Assembly: GCF_011045835.1 (NCBI RefSeq)
Contig: NZ_CP047349.1
Coordinates: forward strand, 1,302,001-1,366,000
Length of the DNA stretch: 64,000 nt
Direction: 5' to 3'
Source: Proteus terrae subsp. cibarius
GTDB taxonomy: Bacteria > Pseudomonadota > Gammaproteobacteria > Enterobacterales > Enterobacteriaceae
Shown: piece after piece, positions 52,789-62,033 of the stretch
Layout: each line of letters opens with the position of its first letter
Position numbering within the stretch: the first letter of the stretch is position 1
Position numbers and translations under genes: made by a program
The notes under the pieces: generated by a model
Told to the model about the DNA's origin: nothing
Databases searched by the model: none
Seen by the model: the letters and a program-made list of their open reading frames with translations, nothing else

Positions 52789-52932
52789 AAATATTATTTA
52801 TTATTTTATGAATAAATTTATAAATATGTACAGTAATAAATAAGAATTACTATATTTTTATAAATCATCTCGAAAATCTCTTAATAATTTCTCTTTATAT
52901 TAATCATTAATGGGCACTCCGTAGGGGTGTAT

Positions 52933-53202
52933 ATGTGTATGGATAAATTAACCAATGTAACCTATGGAACAGCAGGCCTAACGGCCTTTTTTGCCAGTCT
53001 CTCTTTATATGAATGGGGATTTGTTATCGGGATGGCGTTCAGCATGGTTCTAGGTTTAGCCACTTATTTTATGACTCGAAGAGAACAGCGAAAACGTACT
53101 CAATTATTTGAAGAGCTTGTTCGTCATGTTGACCCACAAAACCCGACCGAAACGTTAAAAAGACTTGCTGAATTAATGGTGAAAGCACCAAAGGATATTT
53201 AA
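52933..53202 (+). CDS. S: holin (P21-like pinholin)
   Basis: 89 residues with two hydrophobic segments (TAGLTAFFASLSLYEWGF and IGMAFSMVLGLATYFM) and a charged C-terminus, matching phage 21 S (MDKLTNVTYGTAG versus MDKISTGIAYGTSAG). AGGGG lies five bases before ATG 52933; a second ATG at 52939 gives a dual-start motif. Times lysis by opening small pores and releasing the SAR endolysin. Confidence 0.85.
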   Translation: MCMDKLTNVTYGTAGLTAFFASLSLYEWGFVIGMAFSMVLGLATYFMTRREQRKRTQLFEELVRHVDPQNPTETLKRLAELMVKAPKDI

Positions 53203-53672
53203 TGTCTCTCAAACAGAAAATAGCGGCGCTAACAACAGCAGGAGCCACAGCAATCGCATTAGTAGTGATAGCCCATTTTGAAGGTGTGCGTTATGAACCT
53301 TATCGTGATGTGGCAGGCGTTTTGACGGTTTGTTATGGGCATACAGGCAAAGACATTATTCAAGGTAAGACATATACACAACAAGAATGTGATGCGTTAT
53401 TACAAAACGATTTTATTAAGACACAACAGAAAGTCGATGCATTAATCAAAGTACCACTCGATGACTACACCAAAGCCGCTTTATATTCCTTTGCTTTTAA
53501 TGTAGGAATGACAGCATTTGCTCGCTCAACATTACTCAAGAAATTAAATGCGGATGATAGAGCGGGTGCCTGTGAAGAAATAAAACGTTGGGTATATGCG
53601 GGTGGAAAGGTTTGGCGAGGGCTTGTCAGTCGTCGAGAAGCGGAGTCAGCACTATGTCATGGAAACCTTTAA
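53202..53672 (+). CDS. R: SAR-type endolysin (lysozyme, GH24)
   Basis: 156 residues. N-terminal weakly hydrophobic signal-anchor-release segment (AALTTAGATAIALVVIAHF), then the muramidase triad in FEGVRYEPYRDVAGVLTVCYGHT (Glu, Asp, Thr). A cysteine near the catalytic site fits redox or conformational control. TAATG overlap with the holin. Confidence 0.92.
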   Translation: MSLKQKIAALTTAGATAIALVVIAHFEGVRYEPYRDVAGVLTVCYGHTGKDIIQGKTYTQQECDALLQNDFIKTQQKVDALIKVPLDDYTKAALYSFAFNVGMTAFARSTLLKKLNADDRAGACEEIKRWVYAGGKVWRGLVSRREAESALCHGNL

Positions 53673-53812
53673 TCATCATTATCAGCTTTATCCTTGCATT
53701 ACTCATTACAGTCGCTGGTGGCATTTATCTCTTGATTGATAACTCATGTACTAAAGACCAAGTTAGTTTAGAAAAGCGCTGTCAGATAGCTCTCTCACAT
53801 CATCGGTACTAA
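53654..53812 (+). CDS. 52-residue membrane protein in lysis cassette
   Basis: MSWKPLIIIISFILALLITV... one membrane segment, then a short periplasmic-type tail with two cysteines. It overlaps the endolysin 3' end by 19 bases, with GGAG upstream. Common in this position in related phages; role unknown. Confidence 0.65.
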   Translation: MSWKPLIIIISFILALLITVAGGIYLLIDNSCTKDQVSLEKRCQIALSHHRY

Positions 53813-53814
53813 TC

Positions 53815-54276
53815 ATGAAATACGGGAAACTCTATGCCGTCATTGCGATGCTAGGCATCATTGTGGGTAGTTATTGGGTGATTAACTGGCAAGCTAACAG
53901 AATTAATCTATTAGTAGAAACAAACAAAGAACTAAAGATTGCTCTCGAAGAACAGAGGTCTATTAATACTGATTATCAAGCACGCATAATGCGATTAAAT
54001 CAGTTGGATATTCAATATATACAGGAGTTAGCGAATGCCAAGAATGAAATTAGTCGCTTGCGTGATATTAGTGAGCATCATCCTGAGCGGGTGTATATCA
54101 AAGCCGAGTGCCCAAAAAACAAAACCACTCCCGCCACCCGCTTGGCTTATGCAACCACCGCCCGACCTACTGACACCGCTATCAGAAATTATTGGTTACT
54201 CAGAGAGCGAATTGCAGAGTCAGAACAGATGATTAAAGGGTTGCAGGATTACATTAGAGTGGAGTGTGTGAACTAA
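53815..54276 (+). CDS. Rz: i-spanin Rz
   Basis: 153 residues. N-terminal membrane anchor (YAVIAMLGIIVGSYWVINW) and a periplasmic coiled coil (residues 27-85). With Rz1 it fuses inner and outer membranes in the last step of lysis. Starts two bases after the preceding stop. Confidence 0.9.
   Translation: MKYGKLYAVIAMLGIIVGSYWVINWQANRINLLVETNKELKIALEEQRSINTDYQARIMRLNQLDIQYIQELANAKNEISRLRDISEHHPERVYIKAECPKNKTTPATRLAYATTARPTDTAIRNYWLLRERIAESEQMIKGLQDYIRVECVN
54035..54232 (+). CDS. Rz1: o-spanin Rz1
   Basis: 65 residues nested inside Rz in the +1 frame. Signal sequence with lipobox LSGC, then a proline-rich mature part (PLPPPAWLMQPPPDLL). GGAG seven bases before ATG 54035. The nesting is the lambda arrangement. 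Confidence 0.9.
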   Translation: MPRMKLVACVILVSIILSGCISKPSAQKTKPLPPPAWLMQPPPDLLTPLSEIIGYSESELQSQNR

Positions 54277-54589
54277 AAAAAGCCCAGCATGGGTGCATGG
54301 GCAAACTAACTAAACACCAATCAGTAAGAGTATAGCGAGGTTGATTTTAGTTAGTATAGCTTAAGTAAGTATATATACCAGATTGATAATTCTGATTAAC
54401 TTATTTCTTACCCAAATAAAAACGCAAGATAAAAATAACCCTGTGAGTTTGGGCTCCCACAGGGCTTTCACTAGTATGTGTGAAAACAATAGATTACCAA
54501 TATTCAGTAAGCCAATCTGTTAATAATCAACGTAAGTTTTTAGAAAACAATCGCCTCGCAATAGCGGGGCTTTTTAATGGAGAAATATC
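54277..54589. other. gene-free region after Rz
   Basis: 313 bases. It holds an inverted repeat CCCTGTG/CCACAGGG (about 54441-54466) and the terminator at 54553. No gene seen. Confidence 0.5.
54553..54575 (+). terminator. lysis cassette terminator
   Basis: GCCTCGC-AATA-GCGGGGC stem with five T residues. Confidence 0.8.
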
Positions 54590-54661
54590 ATGGCAGTAGA
54601 AGGTTCAGAGAATCCAGTTAAATTCCGTGAAGAATTGGATAAAAGCATTCCAAAAGAATAA
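54590..54661 (+). CDS. 23-residue small ORF
   Basis: MAVEGSENPVKFREELDKS... is 23 residues with GGAG eight bases before the ATG. It lies directly behind a terminator. Too short to classify; translation plausible. Confidence 0.35.
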   Translation: MAVEGSENPVKFREELDKSIPKE

Positions 54662-54781
54662 CCCCGACAAGGTTAGATAAATCGTTTATCCATTAAGGAG
54701 GTCGATCCCTATCTTGACTGCTAGGAATAGACTAGAAGTGACCAAAGTAACGTAGTGACACGTGATGATGGTTGCGAATGG

Positions 54782-55210
54782 TTACTTTTTGTCGTCTGTA
54801 TATATAGGCTTGGTGCAGGTGGCTTCCATCACAGGCATCCCTGGGGATGATATGGATTCAATTATTACTTTTGTGTCATTTCCACGAAGTAATGTAAGCC
54901 TTGTATCGTGGCTCATCCAATAGAATTCTTTGTAATAAGGTACTCCGAATTGAGATGAGTATGCTCCTTTTACCTTCATAGCATAGGTCGGAGATGGCAT
55001 ATGACTACTCTTTTTAGCTGGCGCTATCTTGAGGATTTGTGTTGCATTTGATTTATAAACAGAAAATATCTGGCTATCCTCACTTTTTTTGGTGGTGCCG
55101 TCTTGGGAGTAATTAATCCAAGAGCACTCCATTTCAAATATCAGGGTTTCATCTGTTGCATTAGCGCACACAGTGAACGGTATAAGTAAAGCAAAAAGAT
55201 ACTGTCTCAT
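54782..55210 (-). CDS. exported hypothetical protein (142 aa)
   Basis: A signal peptide (MRQYLFALLIPFTVCANA) and a beta-rich mature domain with two cysteines (MECSW near residue 30, ATCTK near the end). Not recognised. Transcribed opposite to the late genes, so probably a lysogenic-conversion (moron) gene with its own promoter, secreted to the periplasm. Confidence 0.65.
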   Translation of the reverse strand: MRQYLFALLIPFTVCANATDETLIFEMECSWINYSQDGTTKKSEDSQIFSVYKSNATQILKIAPAKKSSHMPSPTYAMKVKGAYSSQFGVPYYKEFYWMSHDTRLTLLRGNDTKVIIESISSPGMPVMEATCTKPIYTDDKK

Positions 55211-55270
55211 GATCCCTCTATGTCAATGCAATATCGTCTTACGACAAGACTATCACAAGAAGAGCTAACT

Positions 55271-55402
55271 ATGACTGAAAAATATCACGTAATAGCAACT
55301 AAGAAAGATGGCTCAACATACAAAGGCATAATGACCACTAAAGAGCCTCATGTGACCAATAGGATAATCGGTAGCGCAAAAATAGAATACAAAATAAATT
55401 AG
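55271..55402 (+). CDS. 43-residue phage protein
   Basis: MTEKYHVIATKKDGSTYKG... from ATG 55271, GAAGAG upstream. An in-frame ATG 17 codons upstream exists but lacks a ribosome site. Function unknown. Confidence 0.45.
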   Translation: MTEKYHVIATKKDGSTYKGIMTTKEPHVTNRIIGSAKIEYKIN

Positions 55403-55494
55403 ACCAAAAATAGCGTGTTTTGGGCATTCTTCAGGCCTGTGAGGATAAATAAAGGTGAGCAATTAAGCTCTATAAAAGACACAGGAGAATTCTA

Positions 55495-55659
55495 ATGTCT
55501 AAAACAACCGATCAGCTGATCAACAATCTTAAGCATAACTTCAAGTTACTGGAAACCATTTATCAATCAGGCTTGTCAATTTACTACAATACTGACGTAA
55601 TCCATGATGCTATTGATGCAATCATTGATGAGTTAAGGCGACGAGGAGTTGCTATCTAA
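55495..55659 (+). CDS. 54-residue phage protein
   Basis: MSKTTDQLINNLKHNFKLL... with CAGGAG before the ATG. Helical; ends IIDELRRRGVAI. Two terminators follow. Not recognised. Confidence 0.65.
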   Translation: MSKTTDQLINNLKHNFKLLETIYQSGLSIYYNTDVIHDAIDAIIDELRRRGVAI

Positions 55660-55663
55660 CAAT

Positions 55664-55686
55664 AGCCCGCTCCGGCGGGTTTTTTA
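55664..55686 (+). terminator. terminator upstream of terS
   Basis: CCCGC-TCCG-GCGGG with seven T residues. Confidence 0.8.
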
Positions 55687-55700
55687 TTGCAAATCACAAA

Positions 55701-55722
55701 GCTCACTACGGTGAGTTTTTTA
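55701..55722 (+). terminator. second terminator upstream of terS
   Basis: CTCAC-TACG-GTGAG with six T residues; tandem with the previous one. Q-modified polymerase would read through both. Confidence 0.75.
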
Positions 55723-55744
55723 ATTTGTTATTGAGGATATGAAT

Positions 55745-56347
55745 ATGGCTAAAAGACCAGATTGGGAGGCCATCGAGTCGGTTTACCGAGCTGGCGTGAT
55801 GTCACTCCGAGAAATAGCTTCACAGCATGGCATATCTGAAGGGGCTATACGCAAGAGAGCTAAGAAAGATGATTGGTCGAGAGATCTTAACGCAAAGATA
55901 AAATCTCGTGCTGATGATTTGGTACGCAAAGAAGAAGTACGCAAGCAGGTACGCACAGAAACAACATTATCTGAGCGCGTACTTATTGAGGCTACGGCTG
56001 AGGTTATTGCTAATGTTCGTATGGAACACAGGGGCGATATACGGCGAGCGCGAGAACTGGCTAACGTCTTGTTTGATGAGCTGAGTACAGAGTGCGCAGA
56101 TGTGCCTGCCTTGAGTAAGTTGGGCGACCTGATGTTTAATCCTGACGATAACGGTCGCGACAAACTCAATGAAATTTATCACTCAATTATCTCCCTGCCT
56201 GAGCGTGTTAAATCAGCAAAAGCACTTAGTGAAACACTTAAGAACTTAATTGGACTTGAGCGTCAGGCATATGGCCTTGATGACGTTCAGCCGAATAAGA
56301 CGGCTAGCCAACTATCAGATTTAATGGACGACCTATCTAAGGAATAA
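55745..56347 (+). CDS. terS: terminase small subunit
   Basis: 200 residues. N-terminal helix-turn-helix DNA-binding region (SLREIASQHGISEGAIRKRAKK), a coiled-coil oligomerisation part and a C-terminal LSDLMDDLSKE. Recognises phage DNA for packaging. ATG 55745 has GAGG eight bases upstream. Confidence 0.9.
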   Translation: MAKRPDWEAIESVYRAGVMSLREIASQHGISEGAIRKRAKKDDWSRDLNAKIKSRADDLVRKEEVRKQVRTETTLSERVLIEATAEVIANVRMEHRGDIRRARELANVLFDELSTECADVPALSKLGDLMFNPDDNGRDKLNEIYHSIISLPERVKSAKALSETLKNLIGLERQAYGLDDVQPNKTASQLSDLMDDLSKE

Positions 56348-56349
56348 TC

Positions 56350-57834
56350 ATGAAGCCAGAACATCTTGCATTATTAAGAGATAAGCTCTGGCGATTGAAC
56401 CATCTCTACTGGATAACCAATAAAGAAGGTAAACCAGTTCGATTTAAAATGACGCCTGAGCAGCTTGAATACTTCGAAGGAATGCACACGCGAAACATTA
56501 TCCTTAAAGCACGTCAGCTTGGCTTCACGACTGAGGTCTGCATTATCCAACTAGACGCGGCTCTATTTGAGGCAGCCAAATGTGCATTGATAGCCCACAC
56601 GCTAAACGATGCTAAGCGACTATTCAGGGAAAAGATAAAATACGCTTACGAAAAACTACCTGATGAAATTAAGGCTGCAAATCCCGCGAGTAATGATGCG
56701 TCTGGTGAATTGGTGTTTAGCAAAGGCGGGTCACTTTATATCAGTACATCATTTCGTGGCGGCACACTCCGATATTTGCACGTTTCTGAGTTCGGCAAGA
56801 TATGCGCTAAGTATCCAGAGAAGGCTCGTGAAATTGTCACTGGTGCATTTGAAGCGGTATCAAGCAATTGTTTTACGACGATTGAAAGCACAGCGGAAGG
56901 TAGAGCAGGTTATTTTTATGATTACTGCCAGTCTGCTGAGAAAGCACAAATTCAGGGCAAGACTCTTTCTAACCTAGACTGGAAATTCTTTTTCTTCTCA
57001 TGGTGGAAGAATCCAGAGTATGCGATTGACCCTGTTGATCAATTACCACAGCGGTTAGTTGATTACTTCGATGAGATATCAAGTAAGCACGGCGTTCAAT
57101 TAAACGAGCGCCAGAAAGCATGGTATTACGCCAAAGAGAAAACACTTGGCGACGATATGAAGCGGGAATATCCGTCAATACCGTCTGAAGCATTTCAGCA
57201 ATCTGTTGAAGGTGCTTACTACGCCAAGCAATTCCGCTTTCTGTACGAAAATAAACGCATTGGTACACTTCCTGATAACTCGCATCTACCGGTTCATACG
57301 TACTGGGATATCGGTGTGGGTGACTCAACATCAATCTGGTTTATCCGTGAAGTGGGCGAAGAGTTCCACATCATAGACCATTACTCAAATAGTGGTGAAG
57401 GCCTGCGACACTACATGAAAGTGCTGAAAGACAAAGGCTACACATATGCAAGTCACAATGGCCCTCATGATATCGATAACCGTGAGTTTGGTTCTGATGC
57501 GAAATCTCGGCGTGAATTAGCGCGTGAAGGGTACGAAATCGATGGACAAATTTACTCAATTCGATTTGACGTAGTGCCGAAGCTTTCCATTGATGAAGGC
57601 ATTGAGGCTGTGCGTGAAATCCTACCACTTTGCATGTTCGATGAGCACAAATGTAGTGAAGGCATCACGCATCTTGAGGGATATCGCAAAGAGTGGGATG
57701 ACAAACGCGGATGTTGGAAAGATAAACTGCTTCATGATTACACATCTCATGATGCTGATGGATTTAGATATTTTGCAGTGAGCCGAAGAAATACTAAACG
57801 GTTGACTAAGAAAATAGAATTTAACTGGAACTAA
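56350..57834 (+). CDS. terL: terminase large subunit
   Basis: 494 residues. ATPase domain with a degenerate Walker A (ILKARQLGFTT), Walker B-like LHVSEFGKI and coupling motif; C-terminal RNase H-like nuclease beginning YWDIGVGDST. Cuts and translocates DNA into the prohead. Starts two bases after terS. Confidence 0.95.
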   Translation: MKPEHLALLRDKLWRLNHLYWITNKEGKPVRFKMTPEQLEYFEGMHTRNIILKARQLGFTTEVCIIQLDAALFEAAKCALIAHTLNDAKRLFREKIKYAYEKLPDEIKAANPASNDASGELVFSKGGSLYISTSFRGGTLRYLHVSEFGKICAKYPEKAREIVTGAFEAVSSNCFTTIESTAEGRAGYFYDYCQSAEKAQIQGKTLSNLDWKFFFFSWWKNPEYAIDPVDQLPQRLVDYFDEISSKHGVQLNERQKAWYYAKEKTLGDDMKREYPSIPSEAFQQSVEGAYYAKQFRFLYENKRIGTLPDNSHLPVHTYWDIGVGDSTSIWFIREVGEEFHIIDHYSNSGEGLRHYMKVLKDKGYTYASHNGPHDIDNREFGSDAKSRRELAREGYEIDGQIYSIRFDVVPKLSIDEGIEAVREILPLCMFDEHKCSEGITHLEGYRKEWDDKRGCWKDKLLHDYTSHDADGFRYFAVSRRNTKRLTKKIEFNWN

Positions 57835-57835
57835 C

Positions 57836-59218
57836 ATGAATACAAACGTTGATTATAAGCATCCAGCTTACAATGAGTTTTTGCCTGAATGGGACATGAT
57901 TGGCGATTGTGTTGATGGCGAACGAGTTGTTAAAAGCAAGAAAGAGAAATACCTCCCTCATCCGGCAGATAACAAAGATGAAGATGATAAGGGTAATGAG
58001 CGTTATAAGCGCTATTTAGCTAGAGCATCCTTTCTGAATGCCACGGGTAGGACACTTAGTGGTTTACTTGGTATTGCTTTCAGTAAGCCAGTAAAGATTA
58101 GTGTTAGCTGTGGTGTCGAGTATTTAGAAACTGACATAGACGGTCAAGGCCAGCCACTAACCCAAATGATAAGGGATGCGTTATCGCAAAACTTACAGCG
58201 TGGTCGAGCTGGTCTATTAAGTGATTTTAGCGGAGCAGGGATTCAGTCAGAAGCTAATAAGGGACGCCCTTATGTTCGATTGTTCACAGCAAAAGAAATC
58301 ATCAACTGGCGTGTAACGAATGGGAAAACATCCCTCGTTGTCCTCAAATATCAAGAGCCAGTAGATACAGATGATTTTGAACTGCAAATGCAGAATAGCT
58401 GGATTGAATTAAGGCTTATTAATGATGTAGCTCATTCTCGTCGTTGGTATGAAGATGGAGACATAAAGGTTACAGATTGGGTTGTATTGAGTGATGCGAT
58501 TGGCAGTCCATTAAATGAGTTGCCATGGTCATGGATTGGCTCAATGAATAATGATCACACTCCTGATTCTCCACCTCTTGCTGATATAGCATACGTGAAT
58601 ATCAAACATTATCAGGCTGAGGCTGATATAGCAGAATCGGCACATACTGTCGGTCAACCAATGGTTGCATTAACAGGTCTTACAGATGACTGGGTTGAGA
58701 AACATATGTCTGATGGATTTACTGTTGGCTCCCGTAAAGGGGTATTGCTACCACAAGGTGGTGATATGAAGTTTGCACAGCCTGAAGATAGAAATATTCA
58801 AATCACCTTAGCTGAACGTAGAGAGAAGCAAATGGCAATGCTAGGCGCTAAGTTAGTTGAACGAGGAACGTCAGCAAGAACAGCTACACAGGCACAGGAT
58901 GAGGCACAAACAGATAATTCAGTGCTGTCATTGTGTGCGGGTAATGTTGAGCAAGCATTTAACCGAGCACTTGATTTTTGTATCCAGTTTGCGGGTGGTG
59001 GCGAAGCGTCAATACAACTGAATAAAGTTTATGATATCGCTAAGTTAGATTCACCAACGATTACAGCGTTATTGGCTGCGTTGCAATCAGGAACTATGCG
59101 ATTGATTGATTTTGTTAAGTACTTGCAAAGTATCAATATCATTTCTCAAGACGAGAGGGCTGAGGATGTTGTTGATGAATTGGAATTAACGAGAGGGGCA
59201 AATATGTTGGGAGTGTGA
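57836..59218 (+). CDS. portal protein (DUF4055)
   Basis: 460 residues; the DUF4055 family comprises phage portal proteins always found between TerL and minor head genes. Features include the N-terminal HPAYNEFLPEWDMIGDC and LVERGTSARTATQAQDEAQTDNS-type region (residues 340-362). Forms the dodecameric DNA channel. Confidence 0.88.
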   Translation: MNTNVDYKHPAYNEFLPEWDMIGDCVDGERVVKSKKEKYLPHPADNKDEDDKGNERYKRYLARASFLNATGRTLSGLLGIAFSKPVKISVSCGVEYLETDIDGQGQPLTQMIRDALSQNLQRGRAGLLSDFSGAGIQSEANKGRPYVRLFTAKEIINWRVTNGKTSLVVLKYQEPVDTDDFELQMQNSWIELRLINDVAHSRRWYEDGDIKVTDWVVLSDAIGSPLNELPWSWIGSMNNDHTPDSPPLADIAYVNIKHYQAEADIAESAHTVGQPMVALTGLTDDWVEKHMSDGFTVGSRKGVLLPQGGDMKFAQPEDRNIQITLAERREKQMAMLGAKLVERGTSARTATQAQDEAQTDNSVLSLCAGNVEQAFNRALDFCIQFAGGGEASIQLNKVYDIAKLDSPTITALLAALQSGTMRLIDFVKYLQSINIISQDERAEDVVDELELTRGANMLGV

Positions 59219-59220
59219 CT

Positions 59221-60282
59221 ATGCAACCGAGCATCATCCTTGACAACGCATTAATGATACAGGTCATGCTGGAAAGGTTGAAGTCATCAACAGCAGATAC
59301 TCGTGATTTAGTGTTGGATATTCGTGCCACTGTGGCATCTGCGCTGTCTACCTTCTCAGGTGATATTTCCTCTATAAGTAAAGCAAAATCAATCGCGCTT
59401 GCATTAAAAAAATCACTAAAGCCAGTTCTCTCTAGTCATTCTGGAAAATTGCTTGATGAAGCCATCAGTGTTGCCATTGTTATGGCAGATGCCGAATATC
59501 GAGGTTTTAACTCACTTCTAGAAGGTATTAAACCTGCCAATTATGAGAAAGTGCGTAAAGATGTACAAAACATCCCCATGAACCTGACGGGATGGAGTGG
59601 TTCGTTATTCCTAGAAAAGTTTATTGAATCTTGGGCTGATACATCCATTCAACAGGTAGAAAATCAGGCACTGATATCACTATCATCTGGTGGTGATGTG
59701 TCTGATCTGCAATCAACGATTAACGGGACGTCAGTTGAACCTCTAATCATCGCATCGTCGGTAGTCGGTAGGATTGCTAGGGGCTTTCAGATGATATCCA
59801 GAACCTCTTTACAGCATGCACACAGTATAGGGGCAATGGATTTCTACAAAGAGAATCCTGATCTGATTAAGTATGAAGAGTTCAGCGCAATACTGGACAA
59901 TAAAACATCATCAGTATGTAGATCATTATCCGGTAATCGCTATCCACTAGGAGAAGGCCCCAAACCTCCTCTTCATCCTAATTGCCGTAGTCGATTACTT
60001 CCAGTTTTAGATGAGAAATACATAAACTTAATTACAACAGATTATGTTGGTAATTCTGAATGGGGTGAAGAGTCTTATTACGAGTGGCTTTATCGCCAGC
60101 CAGCGAACAGGCAGGACATTGTATTAGGTAAGACTAGGGCTCAGTTGTTTCGTGATGGTGGATTACCGCCTGATAAATTCGCAAAGTTACAGCTCGATAA
60201 ATACTTTAAGCCAATAACGCTTAAGGAACTTCAACGGATCATACCTGAAGCTTTTAATAAAGCAGGTATCGACCTCAAATGA
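59221..60282 (+). CDS. minor head protein (Mu F/SPP1 gp7-like)
   Basis: 353 residues. The C-terminal CRSLSGNRYPLGEGPKPPLHP followed by NCRS is the head morphogenesis (Mu gpF) signature. ATG 59221 follows GGGAG; the portal stop is immediately upstream. A terminator hairpin overlaps its end. Confidence 0.88.
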   Translation: MQPSIILDNALMIQVMLERLKSSTADTRDLVLDIRATVASALSTFSGDISSISKAKSIALALKKSLKPVLSSHSGKLLDEAISVAIVMADAEYRGFNSLLEGIKPANYEKVRKDVQNIPMNLTGWSGSLFLEKFIESWADTSIQQVENQALISLSSGGDVSDLQSTINGTSVEPLIIASSVVGRIARGFQMISRTSLQHAHSIGAMDFYKENPDLIKYEEFSAILDNKTSSVCRSLSGNRYPLGEGPKPPLHPNCRSRLLPVLDEKYINLITTDYVGNSEWGEESYYEWLYRQPANRQDIVLGKTRAQLFRDGGLPPDKFAKLQLDKYFKPITLKELQRIIPEAFNKAGIDLK

Positions 60283-60303
60283 CCCACTTCGGTGGGTTTT
60301 TTA
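60282..60303 (+). terminator. terminator after minor head gene
   Basis: ACCCAC-TTCG-GTGGGT with six T residues, starting at the stop codon. Confidence 0.8.
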
Positions 60304-60348
60304 TTATTCGCAGTTTGAGACTGCACCATCTAAACCAGAGGTTTTACG

Positions 60349-61035
60349 ATGTTTAAATACCTATTAACAAAAGAAGAATTTGATGCATTAACTGATGATA
60401 AAAAGGTTTTGTATAAAGAAGTCGGTGGAAATTACCAACTTCAAATCGAAGGTATGCCAGAAATTCCAGATGTGTCAGGGCTTCAAAAGAAGGTTGATGA
60501 ATTACTTTCTGAGAAAAAAGCAGAGCAAGAAAAGCGCCGACAAGCCGAAGATGCAGCGAAGAAAGCGGCTGAAGAGCAGGCTCGTAAAAATGGTGATATT
60601 GAATCACTAGAAAAAAGTTGGGCTGAAAAGTTAAAGGCGCGTGAAAGTGAGCTATTAGCACAGCTACAGGAAAAAGACGCGAGCCTACACACACTATTGG
60701 TTGATAACGTCGCACAAACGTTGGCTACAAAGCTTGCGGGTGATGCTGCGCCGTTAATTATCCCGCACATTAAATCTCGATTATCAGTAGAGGACGGTAA
60801 AACGCGAGTAGTTGACGCTAATGGGCATCCTTCAGCATTCACTATTGATGATTTAGAAAAAGAATTTCGTAATAACCAGTTATTTGCTCCGGTAATTATC
60901 GGTAGCAAAGCCACCGGAACCGGAGGGGAAGGCGGCAAAGGGAAATCACCAGCCGGAGGCAGTGATAAACCCAAAAGCGCAAATCCATTAGTTGATAGCG
61001 CACGTGAAATCATTGCTAATATCCCAGAGGATTAA
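60349..61035 (+). CDS. capsid scaffolding protein
   Basis: 228 residues. A charged coiled coil (residues 45-125, rich in Lys, Glu, Ala) with a Gly/Lys-rich C-terminal tail, placed directly before the capsid gene; this is the scaffold layout. Guides prohead assembly and leaves before maturation. Confidence 0.82.
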   Translation: MFKYLLTKEEFDALTDDKKVLYKEVGGNYQLQIEGMPEIPDVSGLQKKVDELLSEKKAEQEKRRQAEDAAKKAAEEQARKNGDIESLEKSWAEKLKARESELLAQLQEKDASLHTLLVDNVAQTLATKLAGDAAPLIIPHIKSRLSVEDGKTRVVDANGHPSAFTIDDLEKEFRNNQLFAPVIIGSKATGTGGEGGKGKSPAGGSDKPKSANPLVDSAREIIANIPED

Positions 61036-61040
61036 TTTAT

Positions 61041-61991
61041 ATGTCTTTACATATTTTTCAAAAACAAGTATCGCTAGCAGCAACAGAATTAGTTGCTCAA
61101 GCTGTCCGTCAGTTTAACGAAGCATCTGGCGGCGCTTTAGTTATCGGTGATGGTGATCATATCGGTGACTACATTGAGCAAACATCATGGCAGTTACTTG
61201 GCGGGCTGGCTCAGCGACGTAACGCTTATGGTTCAGGCAATCTAACGCCGCAAGAATTGGGTCAAATCCTTGACCGTATGATTAAGGTTGATGGTCGTAT
61301 TGGTCCTGTATCTGTTACCCCAACGATGATGAAGCGACTAGGTAAAGATGTGTCAGAAGCGGCCGCGGTAGTTGCTGCTCAATCAGCAGAAGCCATGTTG
61401 CAAGATTATCTTAATACTGCTGGTGCAGCATTGAAAGCAGCTATTTCTGGTAATACAACGGCAGTTACTGTTGGCGGAGAAACGCCATCATTAAGAGGTT
61501 TGAATAAGGCCACACGTCCATTCGGCGATGCTTATTCACGCATTGTCGCTTGGTTAATGGATGGTGCAACGTTCAACGACTTTATGGATGAGACACTAAC
61601 CAACGCGAATAACCTGTTCCAAATTGGTAACGTCGCCATTAAACAAGATAACCTTGGTCGTCGTTTTGTTATCTCTGATATTCCCGCTTTGTCAGATGCA
61701 GACAAACAGCATTCGTTAGGTTTGGTTACTGGCGCCGCAGCGATTCAAACATCGCCATTGATCATGAAGGCTCAGGATGTGTTAGGCCAAGAAAATATTA
61801 AGGCACTAATGCAAGGTGAGTATGACTTTACTATTGGTCTGCGTGGTTATCAGTGGGGTAAAGATAGTATCAAATCACCCACTAACACACAGATTGAAAC
61901 GGTAGCTAATTGGAAGCAGATTGCTACTGATATTAAAGATACCGCTGGCGTTATGGTTTCATTTGGCAAGAATACTAGTATTGGTGGGTAA
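61041..61991 (+). CDS. major capsid protein
   Basis: 316 residues, no signal or membrane segment. Position after the scaffold and a mixed alpha/beta composition indicate the HK97-fold coat protein; there is no long N-terminal delta domain, consistent with the separate scaffold. Family details beyond that are not certain. Confidence 0.85.
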   Translation: MSLHIFQKQVSLAATELVAQAVRQFNEASGGALVIGDGDHIGDYIEQTSWQLLGGLAQRRNAYGSGNLTPQELGQILDRMIKVDGRIGPVSVTPTMMKRLGKDVSEAAAVVAAQSAEAMLQDYLNTAGAALKAAISGNTTAVTVGGETPSLRGLNKATRPFGDAYSRIVAWLMDGATFNDFMDETLTNANNLFQIGNVAIKQDNLGRRFVISDIPALSDADKQHSLGLVTGAAAIQTSPLIMKAQDVLGQENIKALMQGEYDFTIGLRGYQWGKDSIKSPTNTQIETVANWKQIATDIKDTAGVMVSFGKNTSIGG

Positions 61992-62033
61992 TGCGAGGGG
62001 CAGTAGCCCCTTATTTATCCATGAGGAGTGATC

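Noticed and set aside
55783..56169. 128-codon frame antisense to terS
   Set aside because: Serine/arginine-rich shadow of a well-supported packaging gene.
60483..61013. 176-codon frame antisense to the scaffold gene
   Set aside because: Low-complexity Ser/Ala/Cys sequence, the complement of Lys/Glu/Ala coiled-coil codons.
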